Shown here one piece after another: positions 31,186 to 39,948 of a stretch of 64,000 nt of DNA; position 1 is the stretch's first letter, and each line of letters starts with the position of its first letter. This DNA comes from Candida dubliniensis CD36 (lineage: Eukaryota > Ascomycota > Pichiomycetes > Serinales > Debaryomycetaceae). The stretch spans positions 1,480,501-1,544,500 of the forward strand of contig NC_012862.1 in the NCBI RefSeq assembly GCF_000026945.1, written 5' to 3'. The position numbers and the translations under genes are program-made. The notes beneath the pieces are model-generated. The model was not told the origin of the DNA. It saw only the letters and a program-made list of their open reading frames with translations, and ran no database searches.

Positions 31186-31824
31186 TTAAAGTTCATCTTT
31201 AGATGGATTGGTTCCACCATCCTTCAACTCCCCAGAAGCGACTATTTTGATTTCTTTGACCGGACGGTCACCTCTGCCAGTTTTGGCATTTTCAATGTAA
31301 TCAACAACATCCTTGCCATCTAAAACCTCGCCAAACACAACATGTGCCCCGTCCAACCACTTTGTTAAGGCGGTGGTGATGAAAAACTGGCTCCCGTTGG
31401 TGTTCTTTCCAGCATTGGCCATGCTCAAACGATACTTTCTGTCATGTTTCAATTCAAAATTTTCGTCATCGAACTTCCCGTTGTTGTGGGTTGGGGAATA
31501 ACCGCCATACCCTTGGCCATATTCAAAGTCTCCAGATTGGATCATGAAATCCTTGATCACTCTGTGGAAAACTGTGTTTTCATAGCTAGGTCCAAGCTCA
31601 CCAGTACACAAGACTCTGAAGTTCTCAACAGTTTTGGGGACAACTGTGCCAAAGAGACCAATGGTGATACGGCCAATCGATTTGCCATCCTCCTCGACGT
31701 CGAAATATACCTTGTTTGTGATGGGTGGGTTCTCCGGTAATTTTGAGGAGCTACCCAAAACAAGCTGAGTATAGAATGCTACTATGACTGAAGCAATTAA
31801 TGCAATTGATGTCAACGACTTCAT
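31186..31824 (-). CDS. CYP5: Secretory-pathway cyclophilin (CYP5/CPR5) ending in KDEL
   Basis: A 212-residue peptidyl-prolyl isomerase. A signal peptide ([20 protein letters not shown]) precedes the cyclophilin domain, with the catalytic Arg in [13 protein letters not shown] and the substrate pocket residues [10 protein letters not shown] and [10 protein letters not shown]. The protein ends SKDEL, an ER-retrieval signal; baker's yeast normally uses HDEL. It should catalyse proline isomerisation during folding in the ER. It converges with MED6 across about 70 bp containing a TA-dinucleotide repeat. Confidence 0.93.
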   Translation of the reverse strand: MKSLTSIALIASVIVAFYTQLVLGSSSKLPENPPITNKVYFDVEEDGKSIGRITIGLFGTVVPKTVENFRVLCTGELGPSYENTVFHRVIKDFMIQSGDFEYGQGYGGYSPTHNNGKFDDENFELKHDRKYRLSMANAGKNTNGSQFFITTALTKWLDGAHVVFGEVLDGKDVVDYIENAKTGRGDRPVKEIKIVASGELKDGGTNPSKDEL

Positions 31825-32092
31825 TGATAATTATGGTTCTGTTGGGTTGTGGGATTGGGTAGAGATCTCAACACAAGTGCACTTTTTTTTTGTCTTTTCA
31901 TTTTCTGGTCATTATTTCCCTCTTGCTCTCTCACATTATGATGTGCAAAATCAGATCGTACAAATGTGCTACACAACAAAGACTTGAAATTATAACCCAA
32001 AATCGACTTTCTATTGGTCATTCCATAAAACAGTACTACTAACAAAATCGTCACATCGATACAGCTGCAAAATGCCAGTCCCTAGATACCAG

Positions 32093-33109
32093 CTATGCAC
32101 TCTTCTTTTTCTTCACTCTATCCCAAACAGTGGTTGCCTTTCTCTTTCGTGATGTACCTTGGCGAGTCACATCTTTGTTGTTATTAAACATCGACCAGTC
32201 TTCACCAGCAAATTGATTGCGAATATCACGTTGTTTTTCCTTGAAACTTTTCTTTGTTTGATTGGTTGGTAGTCTGACAAAGTTATCCTCTTCATACGTT
32301 TGTATCTCTTGTTCTTTCTTACGATCGTGCTGTGTTTTGACACCACCTCTTCCATGCTCAACAATTGTGGACCCCACCGACGCCTCCATCATTGGCACAT
32401 CACTTTGCTCTTGCAAGTATTCTTCCATACTCTGTAACTTACGATTCTTTGACGAGGTCATGTGCGCATCAATGTCGTGGCTCTTTGCTGCAGTCGGAGG
32501 CGCCATTGCCGATATCTTTGGTGGTCTATACTTTTCATTCGATGGAGATACTGCTGCTGATGATGGTTTCAGTTTGGTTTTCGATGACGTCAATTTGGCC
32601 AACGATGATGCATCTGGTCTATAAGCCAATTCGTCATCTTCTGAGTCATCTTCTGAATCGCTCTCGACAGCCTCTTCACTTCCCTTGTCACTTAATTTTT
32701 GTTCGGCTTTCATTTCATCTTGTTCCATTCGCCCATATGCCCTGATCATTTTGTCCAATTGATAACTAAGTTTCTTTTCAAGTGGTTTAACGCCTTTTTC
32801 CAACGTCACTCGCTGGACTATCGATCGCTCAACAGCGCTAGATCCCGTGTCCAGATCATTTTCTAGACACTCAAGATGTGCCAAAACAACAAGCACTATA
32901 TTGTTGATATAGGAAGCCAATGATTCATTTTTCAACCCCAATAAAGACACCCCCTCCAACGGCAAGTTTGATTTTGCTAATAAGTTCCGCACTAACTCTG
33001 GATGCTGAGAAGATGAGCCCTTGACAAACGCTATCAAGCCTTTTACTGAATCCTCAGCTGATTTAGTAGACGATATGATTTCCTTTAATAGAGTGTCCAC
33101 CTTTGACAT
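32093..33109 (-). CDS. LCP5: LCP5-like U3 snoRNP/SSU processome protein (Sas10/C1D family)
   Basis: A 338-residue protein if started at ATG 33109 (MSKVDTLLKEIISSTKS). The N-terminal ~130 residues are the helical Sas10/Utp3/C1D domain, followed by an acidic run (ESDSEDDSEDDELAYRPDASSL) and a basic tail (KRKATTVWDRVKKKK). This is the neuroguidin/Lcp5 layout, used in early 18S rRNA processing in the nucleolus. A second ATG at 33184 would add 25 residues including an oligo-lysine encoded by a poly-A/T run. I prefer 33109 because family homology begins there. It is divergent from NSA2, another ribosome-biogenesis gene. Confidence 0.82.
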   Translation of the reverse strand: MSKVDTLLKEIISSTKSAEDSVKGLIAFVKGSSSQHPELVRNLLAKSNLPLEGVSLLGLKNESLASYINNIVLVVLAHLECLENDLDTGSSAVERSIVQRVTLEKGVKPLEKKLSYQLDKMIRAYGRMEQDEMKAEQKLSDKGSEEAVESDSEDDSEDDELAYRPDASSLAKLTSSKTKLKPSSAAVSPSNEKYRPPKISAMAPPTAAKSHDIDAHMTSSKNRKLQSMEEYLQEQSDVPMMEASVGSTIVEHGRGGVKTQHDRKKEQEIQTYEEDNFVRLPTNQTKKSFKEKQRDIRNQFAGEDWSMFNNNKDVTRQGTSRKRKATTVWDRVKKKKSA

Positions 33110-33179
33110 GGTCGATATTGTAGGAACTACGGGTTGTAGTGGAAGCAAGGCTTTTTTTTTTTTTTTCTTTCTTTTCAAA

Positions 33180-33187
33180 CTCATCGT
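33180..33187. promoter_or_regulatory. PAC-like element in the LCP5/NSA2 divergent promoter
   Basis: CTCATCGT matches the ribosome-biogenesis PAC element (CTCATCGC) at seven of eight bases. It lies between the divergent LCP5 and NSA2 starts, both ribosome-biogenesis genes. It overlaps the alternative upstream LCP5 ATG, which argues for the downstream start. Confidence 0.35.
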
Positions 33188-33332
33188 AACAGATCTTTTT
33201 GTGTTCCATCGATTTATAAGAGAAAGAAAAAAATAGGTGCTAGAAAAAAAAAAAAAAAGAAATAAAGCCAGACCCATCTCCTCATCTCTACTACGACTTT
33301 GTTTTTATTAATTAGGACTAAGACTATTGACG

Positions 33333-34118
33333 ATGCCACAAAATGAGTATATTGAACAGCATATAAAGAAGCATGGGAGGAGGTTAGACTATGAAGAAAG
33401 AAAGAGAAAGAAGGAAGCCAGAGAGGGACACAGGGTGGCCAAGGATGCACAGACATTGAAAGGTTGGAGAGCCAAACAATTTGCTAAGAAGAGATACGCT
33501 GAAAAAGTTGCCATGAAAAAGAAGATCAAGGCACACCAAGAAAGTAAAGTCAAGGGTCCATCGACACCAAAGGCCGAAGATGGTGAGGCCTTGCCAACGT
33601 ATTTATTGGATCGTCAAACTAACAACACGGCCAAGGCAATTTCAAGTTCGATTAAACAAAAACGTTTAGAAAAAGCTGATAAATTCCAAGTCCCATTGCC
33701 TAAAGTCAAAGGTATTTCCGAAGAGGAAATGTTCAAAGTGGTCAAAACCGGGAAGTCCAAGTCCAAGTCGTGGAAGAGAATGATTACCAAGCATACTTTT
33801 GTTGGTGAAGGGTTCACTCGTAGACCAGTGAAAATGGAGAGAATCATCCGTCCAGCTGCATTAAGACAAAAGAAGGCTAATGTTACTCATCCAGAACTTG
33901 GGGTAACAGTGTTTCTACCTATATTGGGGGTGAAAAAGAACCCGCAATCTCCAATGTATACACAGTTGGGTGTTTTAACAAAAGGTACGATTATAGAGGT
34001 CAACGTGTCGGAATTGGGGTTGGTTACTGCTGGAGGTAAAGTTGTTTGGGGTAAATATGCTCAAATTACCAATGAACCAGATAGAGATGGGTGTGTAAAT
34101 GCTGTGTTATTAGTATAA
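33333..34118 (+). CDS. NSA2: NSA2, 60S ribosome-biogenesis factor
   Basis: A 261-residue protein starting [19 protein letters not shown] at ATG 33333, the universal Nsa2 N-terminus; an ATG two codons earlier is also possible. The N-terminal half is highly basic. The C-terminal half is an eS8-like beta-barrel with very conserved [20 protein letters not shown] and [21 protein letters not shown]. Nsa2 is a placeholder on nucleolar pre-60S particles needed for 27S pre-rRNA processing. Length equals yeast Nsa2. Confidence 0.97.
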   Translation: MPQNEYIEQHIKKHGRRLDYEERKRKKEAREGHRVAKDAQTLKGWRAKQFAKKRYAEKVAMKKKIKAHQESKVKGPSTPKAEDGEALPTYLLDRQTNNTAKAISSSIKQKRLEKADKFQVPLPKVKGISEEEMFKVVKTGKSKSKSWKRMITKHTFVGEGFTRRPVKMERIIRPAALRQKKANVTHPELGVTVFLPILGVKKNPQSPMYTQLGVLTKGTIIEVNVSELGLVTAGGKVVWGKYAQITNEPDRDGCVNAVLLV

Positions 34119-34333
34119 ATGTATACCTTTATCTATCTATTGAAACTCATTGTCAAATAGATCAGCACATAGAACATTTCTTTTACCGATGGATCGGTAT
34201 CCGCAATTGACTTCTATTATACAGTATGTGCTAAATAATTATCCAAAAAAGTGGAGTATAATTTCAATTGCGTCGATATTGTATATGAATGTCTACAAAA
34301 ATTTCAATCGTCTAATGCAATGTAGATACTTTT

Positions 34334-35494
34334 TCATTCTACTATATTCCCGTCAATAATACCCCAGTCAATTTTGTCCTTTTTATGTTTGGCTAGCCAT
34401 TCGTTACATTTTAAAAAAACTTTCAGATCAAAAAACCCTCTATGAGCAGATAATGGTGAAGGATGAACAGTTCTCAAAACCAAGAAGTGATTACTATCGT
34501 TTAACTGTTTGCTGTACTTTGCTACCCTTTTCTGAGCGGGAGATCCCCATGCCATAATAGCAAAACCCTTATTGTTTTTACTATGGTAATCAATAGCAAC
34601 CTTGATTACTTGCTCCGTGAATAATTCCCATCCTTGATTAGCATGACTATTGGCTTTATGCGCTTCAACTGTAAGAACCGCATTTAGCATTAATACCCCT
34701 CTTTCGGCCCACTTTGTCAAATTACCGCCACCGGGTTTGCCCTCCTTTGATAATTTGTTGTAATCTGGAATTTGAAATTGTGGATAATCAATAGCCAATG
34801 TCTTGTAAATGTTCAATAAAGATGGTGGTGGCCGGGTTGGCTCTAACACTGAAAATGCTAACCCATGGGCCTGGTTATAGTTATGATAAGGATCTTGTCC
34901 CAAAATTAAGCACTTGACATTTGGTAATGGAGTCAAATGTGACCACGAATATATTTTGTCACTGGGAGGGAATATAGTCTTGTTCAGTTGGGATTTCAAA
35001 AACTTTTTCAAAGCTATAAAATACGGTTTCGTTAATTCTTTGTGAAGAAAAGCAAGCCACGTTACGTGTAAATGATTAATCTCTAGTTGCAAAATTTCTC
35101 GTTGCTCAGTGGTCAATGACTTGATCCATGCAATTTTATCAAAGTGGTGCTCCTTACAAAATTCAGCGTAACCTCCAGACTCGGGTAACTTATCAGAAGG
35201 AATTAAAGATGTGGTGGTTTCTTGAACCTTCTCGACTGGTTGATCATTTTCCACTGGTTCTCCATCTTCTTTGGCAGATTCCATTGCAGTCCGACCTTCA
35301 GGGACTAAAGGTTCATTTCTAACTCTATTCAGTACCTTTATCTTTTTATTGGAGTCAGACTTATTGCGGAAAAAATCAGTGATGAGTACACGTTTGGACA
35401 TTTGTTGATGAATAGGGTGTATCTTTCGCGTTTGGATGATCTTTCTATTACTTATACTTGAACGAGCGAATTGTGACGAGCACTTGATTAGCAT
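34334..35494 (-). CDS. UNG1: UNG1, uracil-DNA glycosylase
   Basis: A 386-residue family-1 glycosylase. The water-activating motif GQDPYH has its catalytic Asp at residue 201, and the Leu-intercalation loop HPSPLSAHRGFF lies near the C-terminus. The N-terminus (MLIKCSSQFARSSISNRKIIQTRK) looks mitochondrial. Met32 begins a second form, MSKRVLITDFF, which contains a degenerate PCNA-binding box. So one gene may give mitochondrial and nuclear forms by alternative starts, as human UNG does by alternative promoters. It removes uracil from DNA, the first step of base-excision repair; APN1, the next enzyme, is about 3 kb away. Confidence 0.95.
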   Translation of the reverse strand: MLIKCSSQFARSSISNRKIIQTRKIHPIHQQMSKRVLITDFFRNKSDSNKKIKVLNRVRNEPLVPEGRTAMESAKEDGEPVENDQPVEKVQETTTSLIPSDKLPESGGYAEFCKEHHFDKIAWIKSLTTEQREILQLEINHLHVTWLAFLHKELTKPYFIALKKFLKSQLNKTIFPPSDKIYSWSHLTPLPNVKCLILGQDPYHNYNQAHGLAFSVLEPTRPPPSLLNIYKTLAIDYPQFQIPDYNKLSKEGKPGGGNLTKWAERGVLMLNAVLTVEAHKANSHANQGWELFTEQVIKVAIDYHSKNNKGFAIMAWGSPAQKRVAKYSKQLNDSNHFLVLRTVHPSPLSAHRGFFDLKVFLKCNEWLAKHKKDKIDWGIIDGNIVE

Positions 35495-35822
35495 AGAATG
35501 ATCTAAAGGTTTTGTTACAGGATAGTCTATACTATGGTTACTATTTATATTTTTTCCAGGAAAATGACAGTTGATAGTTCAAATAGAATAAAATATAAGA
35601 GAATCTTTTTCTACGTTCCCCCCTTTTTTTTTCATGTTCTAAAAACAAGTTCGGTATTTGTAACAAGAAAATAATTAGACGCGTGTAAGTATTGGTGGTA
35701 TTATGCAGAATCTGGCCAGAATGTTACGAGAAGAATCAGTATACTTAAAACACTAATGTACTTTGGTTTATTCTACTGAATCTATTTAGAGCTTCAATCT
35801 AACGTGATACTTCTATTCCAAC
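35495..35822. other. Intergenic region, UNG1 promoter
   Basis: 328 bp between UNG1 and OST3, both on the minus strand. No gene or repeat was seen. Confidence 0.5.
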
Positions 35823-36845
35823 TCAAAACAATTTAGTAAAGCTGTAGGGATATCCCTGATCTTTTCGAAGCACAATACTTGTTAAGCAACTGTACAACAA
35901 ATAAATAGAGATAGTGACAAACAAGACCAAGAATACTTTGATGTCTTCACTTGCAATAAAACTCTTCTCTGTAACTTTATAACGTCCAATGTAGGTTAAT
36001 AATAACAACGCACCTGCCAACAGGGCATAATTAGCACCGACAAGGAAAGTTTCAATCCCAAATTGATAATATTGACCGCCACTAATCAACACAACACCTC
36101 CTTTATCGCTTTTGGCGACAAACGGCACAGAATTCTGGATAGTAAACTGGTATCCACAAGTAAACAAAAGAACAATCGCAATTGCAACTAGACTGAGAAT
36201 CGTTTTCTTTTTAGTTGCGGTAATTCTGCTTGGGCCCTTTTTTCTGATTATCACTATAACGGAAAAAGTAATGACAAATGTCTTTATAAACTTGGCCAAC
36301 GCGTCTTCGTCTCTTATTAAAATGGGTTTCTGTAATTGTTCACTTAGGAACTGAGCAAATTCTAATGCCTGTTTATCCTGTGGTACTTGAGGCATTTTAA
36401 ACTCAAGATGAGCATCTTCTAGAATTTTGTTTGGATCACCATAGTCTCTTGACGGGTTTGGAGCAACTAGCCAGATATGAGGAACTGTTTGTAGGCCAAT
36501 TAAATTAAAAAGCTTACCATTTTTTGGATCATTTAAGTCTATGTTGATAAATGTTAACAAATGAGAATCAACATGGTCGGAAAACCATGACCTCGCTACT
36601 TTAGCAACAACATTTTTAACCCCTTCACATTGTTTACAGTTATGGGCAGCATTTGAAGATGTAAATATTAGAACTGTGAAATAATCTCTAGGTCCTTCAA
36701 GAATCGATAAATCACTATTGTAAACATCAATGATATAATTGTCACTTTCTTTAGCTAATTCCGTTAATTTGATTGCTGAACGCGAGCTACATAAGGCTAC
36801 CTCAAAGTATAGCAAAAGTCCTATAATGTAGTTCACAATCTGCAT
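35823..36845 (-). CDS. OST3: OST3/OST6, oxidoreductase subunit of oligosaccharyltransferase
   Basis: A 340-residue membrane protein starting at ATG 36845 (MQIVNYIIGLLLYFEVALCSS), which is a signal peptide; the frame continues upstream only from a TTG. A lumenal thioredoxin-like domain follows with redox motif CKQC at residues 70-73. Four transmembrane helices fill the C-terminal half, the last ones around LVLFVTISIYLLYSCL. Ost3/Ost6 form mixed disulfides with nascent chains so that the oligosaccharyltransferase glycosylates sites that would otherwise fold away. Ost3 and Ost6 are duplicates in baker's yeast; which one this equals is not decided here. Confidence 0.9.
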   Translation of the reverse strand: MQIVNYIIGLLLYFEVALCSSRSAIKLTELAKESDNYIIDVYNSDLSILEGPRDYFTVLIFTSSNAAHNCKQCEGVKNVVAKVARSWFSDHVDSHLLTFINIDLNDPKNGKLFNLIGLQTVPHIWLVAPNPSRDYGDPNKILEDAHLEFKMPQVPQDKQALEFAQFLSEQLQKPILIRDEDALAKFIKTFVITFSVIVIIRKKGPSRITATKKKTILSLVAIAIVLLFTCGYQFTIQNSVPFVAKSDKGGVVLISGGQYYQFGIETFLVGANYALLAGALLLLTYIGRYKVTEKSFIASEDIKVFLVLFVTISIYLLYSCLTSIVLRKDQGYPYSFTKLF

Positions 36846-37080
36846 TAGTATGAATAGGTGAAGCTTAGACGTCGTAACAAGACTCAAAATTTCTAATTCA
36901 AGCCGTTGTTCTTTTTTTTTTCTCTTTCTCTTTTTAACGGCTAATGTTGTTGTTGTTGTTGGTGTGTTTTCTTATTCTTGTTTTTCGCGTATATATATAT
37001 ATCACTGTTGTTACTCTATTATATTAGATTAATGTCAAACATATGTAATAAATACCACCTAAACACTAGTAAAACGTCCA

Positions 37081-38295
37081 TCAATCGCTTTCAACAAAAT
37101 CTTCCTCCTCATCCTTATTGATGATTAGGAAACCAGTGGTGACAATCGCGGCCCCAAATACATACAAAAGATTTAATTCGAATTGTTTAAATACCCAATC
37201 ACCAACCATAGCCAAAGGTATTGTCATCGACAATCCCACTGTAACTGTCAATGGGCTCGTTAATAATACAGCATTACACCAACAGAAATCACTCACAAAA
37301 GTGATGACTGCATTCGCCACTATAATCGTCGCCACACTTGATGTGGGTGGTAGCTCAAATTTTTCAATCCCAAAATAATTCAACATCACTACCATGGGCC
37401 ATAAGAATATTAAACAAAAGATTCCAACAAATCCAAAGAACAAATGCGTGTTTAAATTCTTTTCCTTCTTGGAGTGAGGTATGGTAATCTTGAATTTTAG
37501 TAAGATCGTGTAGATTCCATAAATCAATGCACCTAACAATGCAAGTATATTGCCCCATAGTATAAGTAGAGCTGAATTATCGGTATTAGGGTTATCCTCA
37601 GTTGCATCAGCTTTTGTAACAATCAAAACCCCAGCAAAACTCAACAATATACCTAATATCTTGTTCTGGTTAATTTTTTCAATTGATACCAAGTATCCAA
37701 TGAGTAAAGTAAAGAAAGATGATGTTGATGATAATATAGTTTGTGATGCCACAGAAGTATACGACAAAGATGCGTTAGTAACCAAGTTGGCAGAAAACCA
37801 TAACACAATAAACTGTAAAGATAACTTTGCTGTTTCGAATATATTGATATTTTGGTCTTCGTTTCCTTCTTCAGCCACTTCGTTGGAATCAATAACTCGT
37901 AATGTTTGCTCTTCCAATGCTGCTATGTTATCTCTCGATCCGTAATCTTCAATCAAATCTTGTTTCAGTTTATGATTTACCTTACTATACTGGTATTCCT
38001 GGGTAAACTTATCAATAAATTCTCGTATAGATAATTTTTCAATTCGCAAATATGGTATGACGTAGAAACAGAAGCAGCTTGTGTTGATATAAGTGATGAA
38101 AAATGGTTTTCTATAAGTATCATCCTCAACAACTGCATTGACTAGGAAACTGGACAGCACCCAAAATATAACAACTGCGGCAAGGTTAATCAACCCTAGT
38201 ATCCATTTTTGTCGGGAATGTAGCGTGGTATCCGGAATAAAAAATGCACGTATATACCTTAGTATGGTGATTTTGATGTTGTCTGTTGTTGACAT
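37081..38295 (-). CDS. DMT-superfamily membrane transporter (YML018C/THI74-like)
   Basis: A 404-residue protein with about ten hydrophobic segments in two EamA-type halves. SLSYTSVASQTILSSTSSFFTLLIGYL marks the end of half one and SPLTVTVGLSMTIPLAMVGDW half two. This matches the SLC35F5-like family that includes yeast Thi74 and the vacuolar Yml018c. The substrate is unknown. An acidic tail (NKDEEEDFVESD) faces the cytosol. The start is the first ATG. It is divergent from APN1 with under 300 bp between them. Confidence 0.85.
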   Translation of the reverse strand: MSTTDNIKITILRYIRAFFIPDTTLHSRQKWILGLINLAAVVIFWVLSSFLVNAVVEDDTYRKPFFITYINTSCFCFYVIPYLRIEKLSIREFIDKFTQEYQYSKVNHKLKQDLIEDYGSRDNIAALEEQTLRVIDSNEVAEEGNEDQNINIFETAKLSLQFIVLWFSANLVTNASLSYTSVASQTILSSTSSFFTLLIGYLVSIEKINQNKILGILLSFAGVLIVTKADATEDNPNTDNSALLILWGNILALLGALIYGIYTILLKFKITIPHSKKEKNLNTHLFFGFVGIFCLIFLWPMVVMLNYFGIEKFELPPTSSVATIIVANAVITFVSDFCWCNAVLLTSPLTVTVGLSMTIPLAMVGDWVFKQFELNLLYVFGAAIVTTGFLIINKDEEEDFVESD

Positions 38296-38582
38296 GGAAT
38301 TGATTTATGTTATCAGACGAATATAAAAAGAAAGGGAAAAAAAAACTGTGGTGTCAACAAATATATATAATGTAATTAAAATTGTTGACAGTTGATGTTA
38401 GAAGATGAGATAGTTGAAACTTGATAACGGCAGCCAAAGAAAATGCAGGATGAAAAAAAAAAAATTTTTCTTTTGTCGTGTATTGTAATTATTTTGTCAA
38501 GACAATCAATTCGTGTACTATAAAAAAAATTCCGTCATGGCCACACGCGATATATATTATCCCCTACATAACTCTCAACATA

Positions 38583-39771
38583 ATGCCGCCAAAGATGTAT
38601 GTACAACCTATATGATACTGATAGTTGTTTGTTTGTTTTTTTAATTTTCGTTCAAACCAATTTGATATTGAGAAACTAACTATTTTGAAGAAAATCTGTA
38701 AAGCCATTCAAATATGAAAGGAGTGGTCTAAGCAAATTCAAATTTGGAGCACATGTTGGAATGTCCGGTGGAATATCAAACGCGGTACTCAATGCCATGG
38801 ACATTGGTGCCAACAGCTTTGCATTGTTTCTTAAATCGCCACGAAAATGGGTTTCTCCGGATATTAAAGAGGAAGAGGTGAAAAAATTTCATGAATTATG
38901 TGAAAAGTATGGTTATAATTCCAGAACAGACATTTTGCCACATGGCTCTTACTTTATCAATTTAGGTAATCCTGATCCTGAAAAGGAAGAAAAAGCTTAT
39001 GAGTCATTTCTTGATGATTTGAAAAGATGTGAAAAACTAAACATTGGAATGTACAATTTTCATCCTGGTTCTAGTTTAGATGGGGATCATAAGGAGTCGT
39101 TGGTACGCTTGGCCAAGAATATTAACAAAGCAATTAAGGAAACTGAGTTTGTTAAAATAGTCATTGAGAATATGGCAGGTCATGGGAACTTGATTGGTTC
39201 TAATTTGCAAGACATTAAGGATGTGATTGTTATGGTTGAAGAGAAATCTAGAGTTGGTGTGTGTTTGGATACATGTCATTCATTTGCTGCTGGTTATGAT
39301 ATCTCAGACAAGGAAAAGTTTGAAGAATTTTTAAAGCAATTCGACGAGATAATAGGTGCCGAGTATTTAAGTGCCATCCATTTAAATGATTCAAAGGCAC
39401 CACTCGGTGCAAATCGAGACTTGCATCAAAAATTGGGATATGGCTTTTTGGGATTAGAGGTTTTCCGAGTGATTGCAAATAGTGATAGATTGAAAAACAT
39501 TCCAATTATTTTAGAGACCCCGGTGGGAAATGATGACTCGGTTTATGGAGAAGAAATCAAGTTATTAGAATGGCTAGAGGGTAAATCCATTGATGACCCT
39601 GACTTTATTGCCAAAAAGAATGAACTTTTAAAGTTAGGCGGCAAAGAACGCGCAGAGCACTTGAAGAAGTTCGAAGCAAAGAATGCTAAGGCCGAAAAGA
39701 AATCAACAAAAAGGAAAAATGGAGAGGATATTAGGAGTGTTCTTGGTAAGAAAGCTAAAAGGAAGGAATAA
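38583..39771 (+). CDS. APN1: APN1, AP endonuclease IV, with a 14-nt first exon
   Basis: A 364-residue enzyme made from exon 1 (38583-38596, encoding MPPK plus two bases) and exon 2 (38691-39771). The 94-bp intron has donor GTATGT, branch-like ACTAAC at 38675-38680 and acceptor TTGAAG. The phase joins exactly, giving an N-terminus whose KFKFGAHVGMSGG matches yeast Apn1. Zinc-site motifs of endonuclease IV follow: NFHPGS, ENMAGHG, CLDTCHSFAAGYD, HLNDSK, ETPVG. The C-terminal ~50 residues are basic, a likely nuclear/mitochondrial targeting tail. It cleaves DNA 5' of abasic sites and trims blocked 3' ends. Starting at the internal Met (38761) would lose conserved residues. Confidence 0.93.
38597..38690 (+). 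other. Spliceosomal intron of APN1
   Basis: Donor GTATGT at 38597-38602, branch-like AAACTAAC ending 38680, acceptor AG at 38689-38690. Removal restores the reading frame and family homology. Confidence 0.85.
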
Positions 39772-39948
39772 TCTGGTATGTAGATTTGTATTACAGTACA
39801 CGACGCTTTTCGATGTAGTTAGTGAGTGATCAAAATTGTAGAGAGAGAGAGAAAAAGAAAGAGAAAAAAAAAAAACCATAACATAAGGAAACCATTTTTT
39901 AACATCAATCAATTCCCCCTTCACTCGCAAAGTCAATTGAATATTAAA

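Noticed and set aside
33110..33277. Extended LCP5 N-terminus
   Set aside because: The added residues come from poly-A/T tracts and a hydrophobic run unlike the family; homology begins at ATG 33109.
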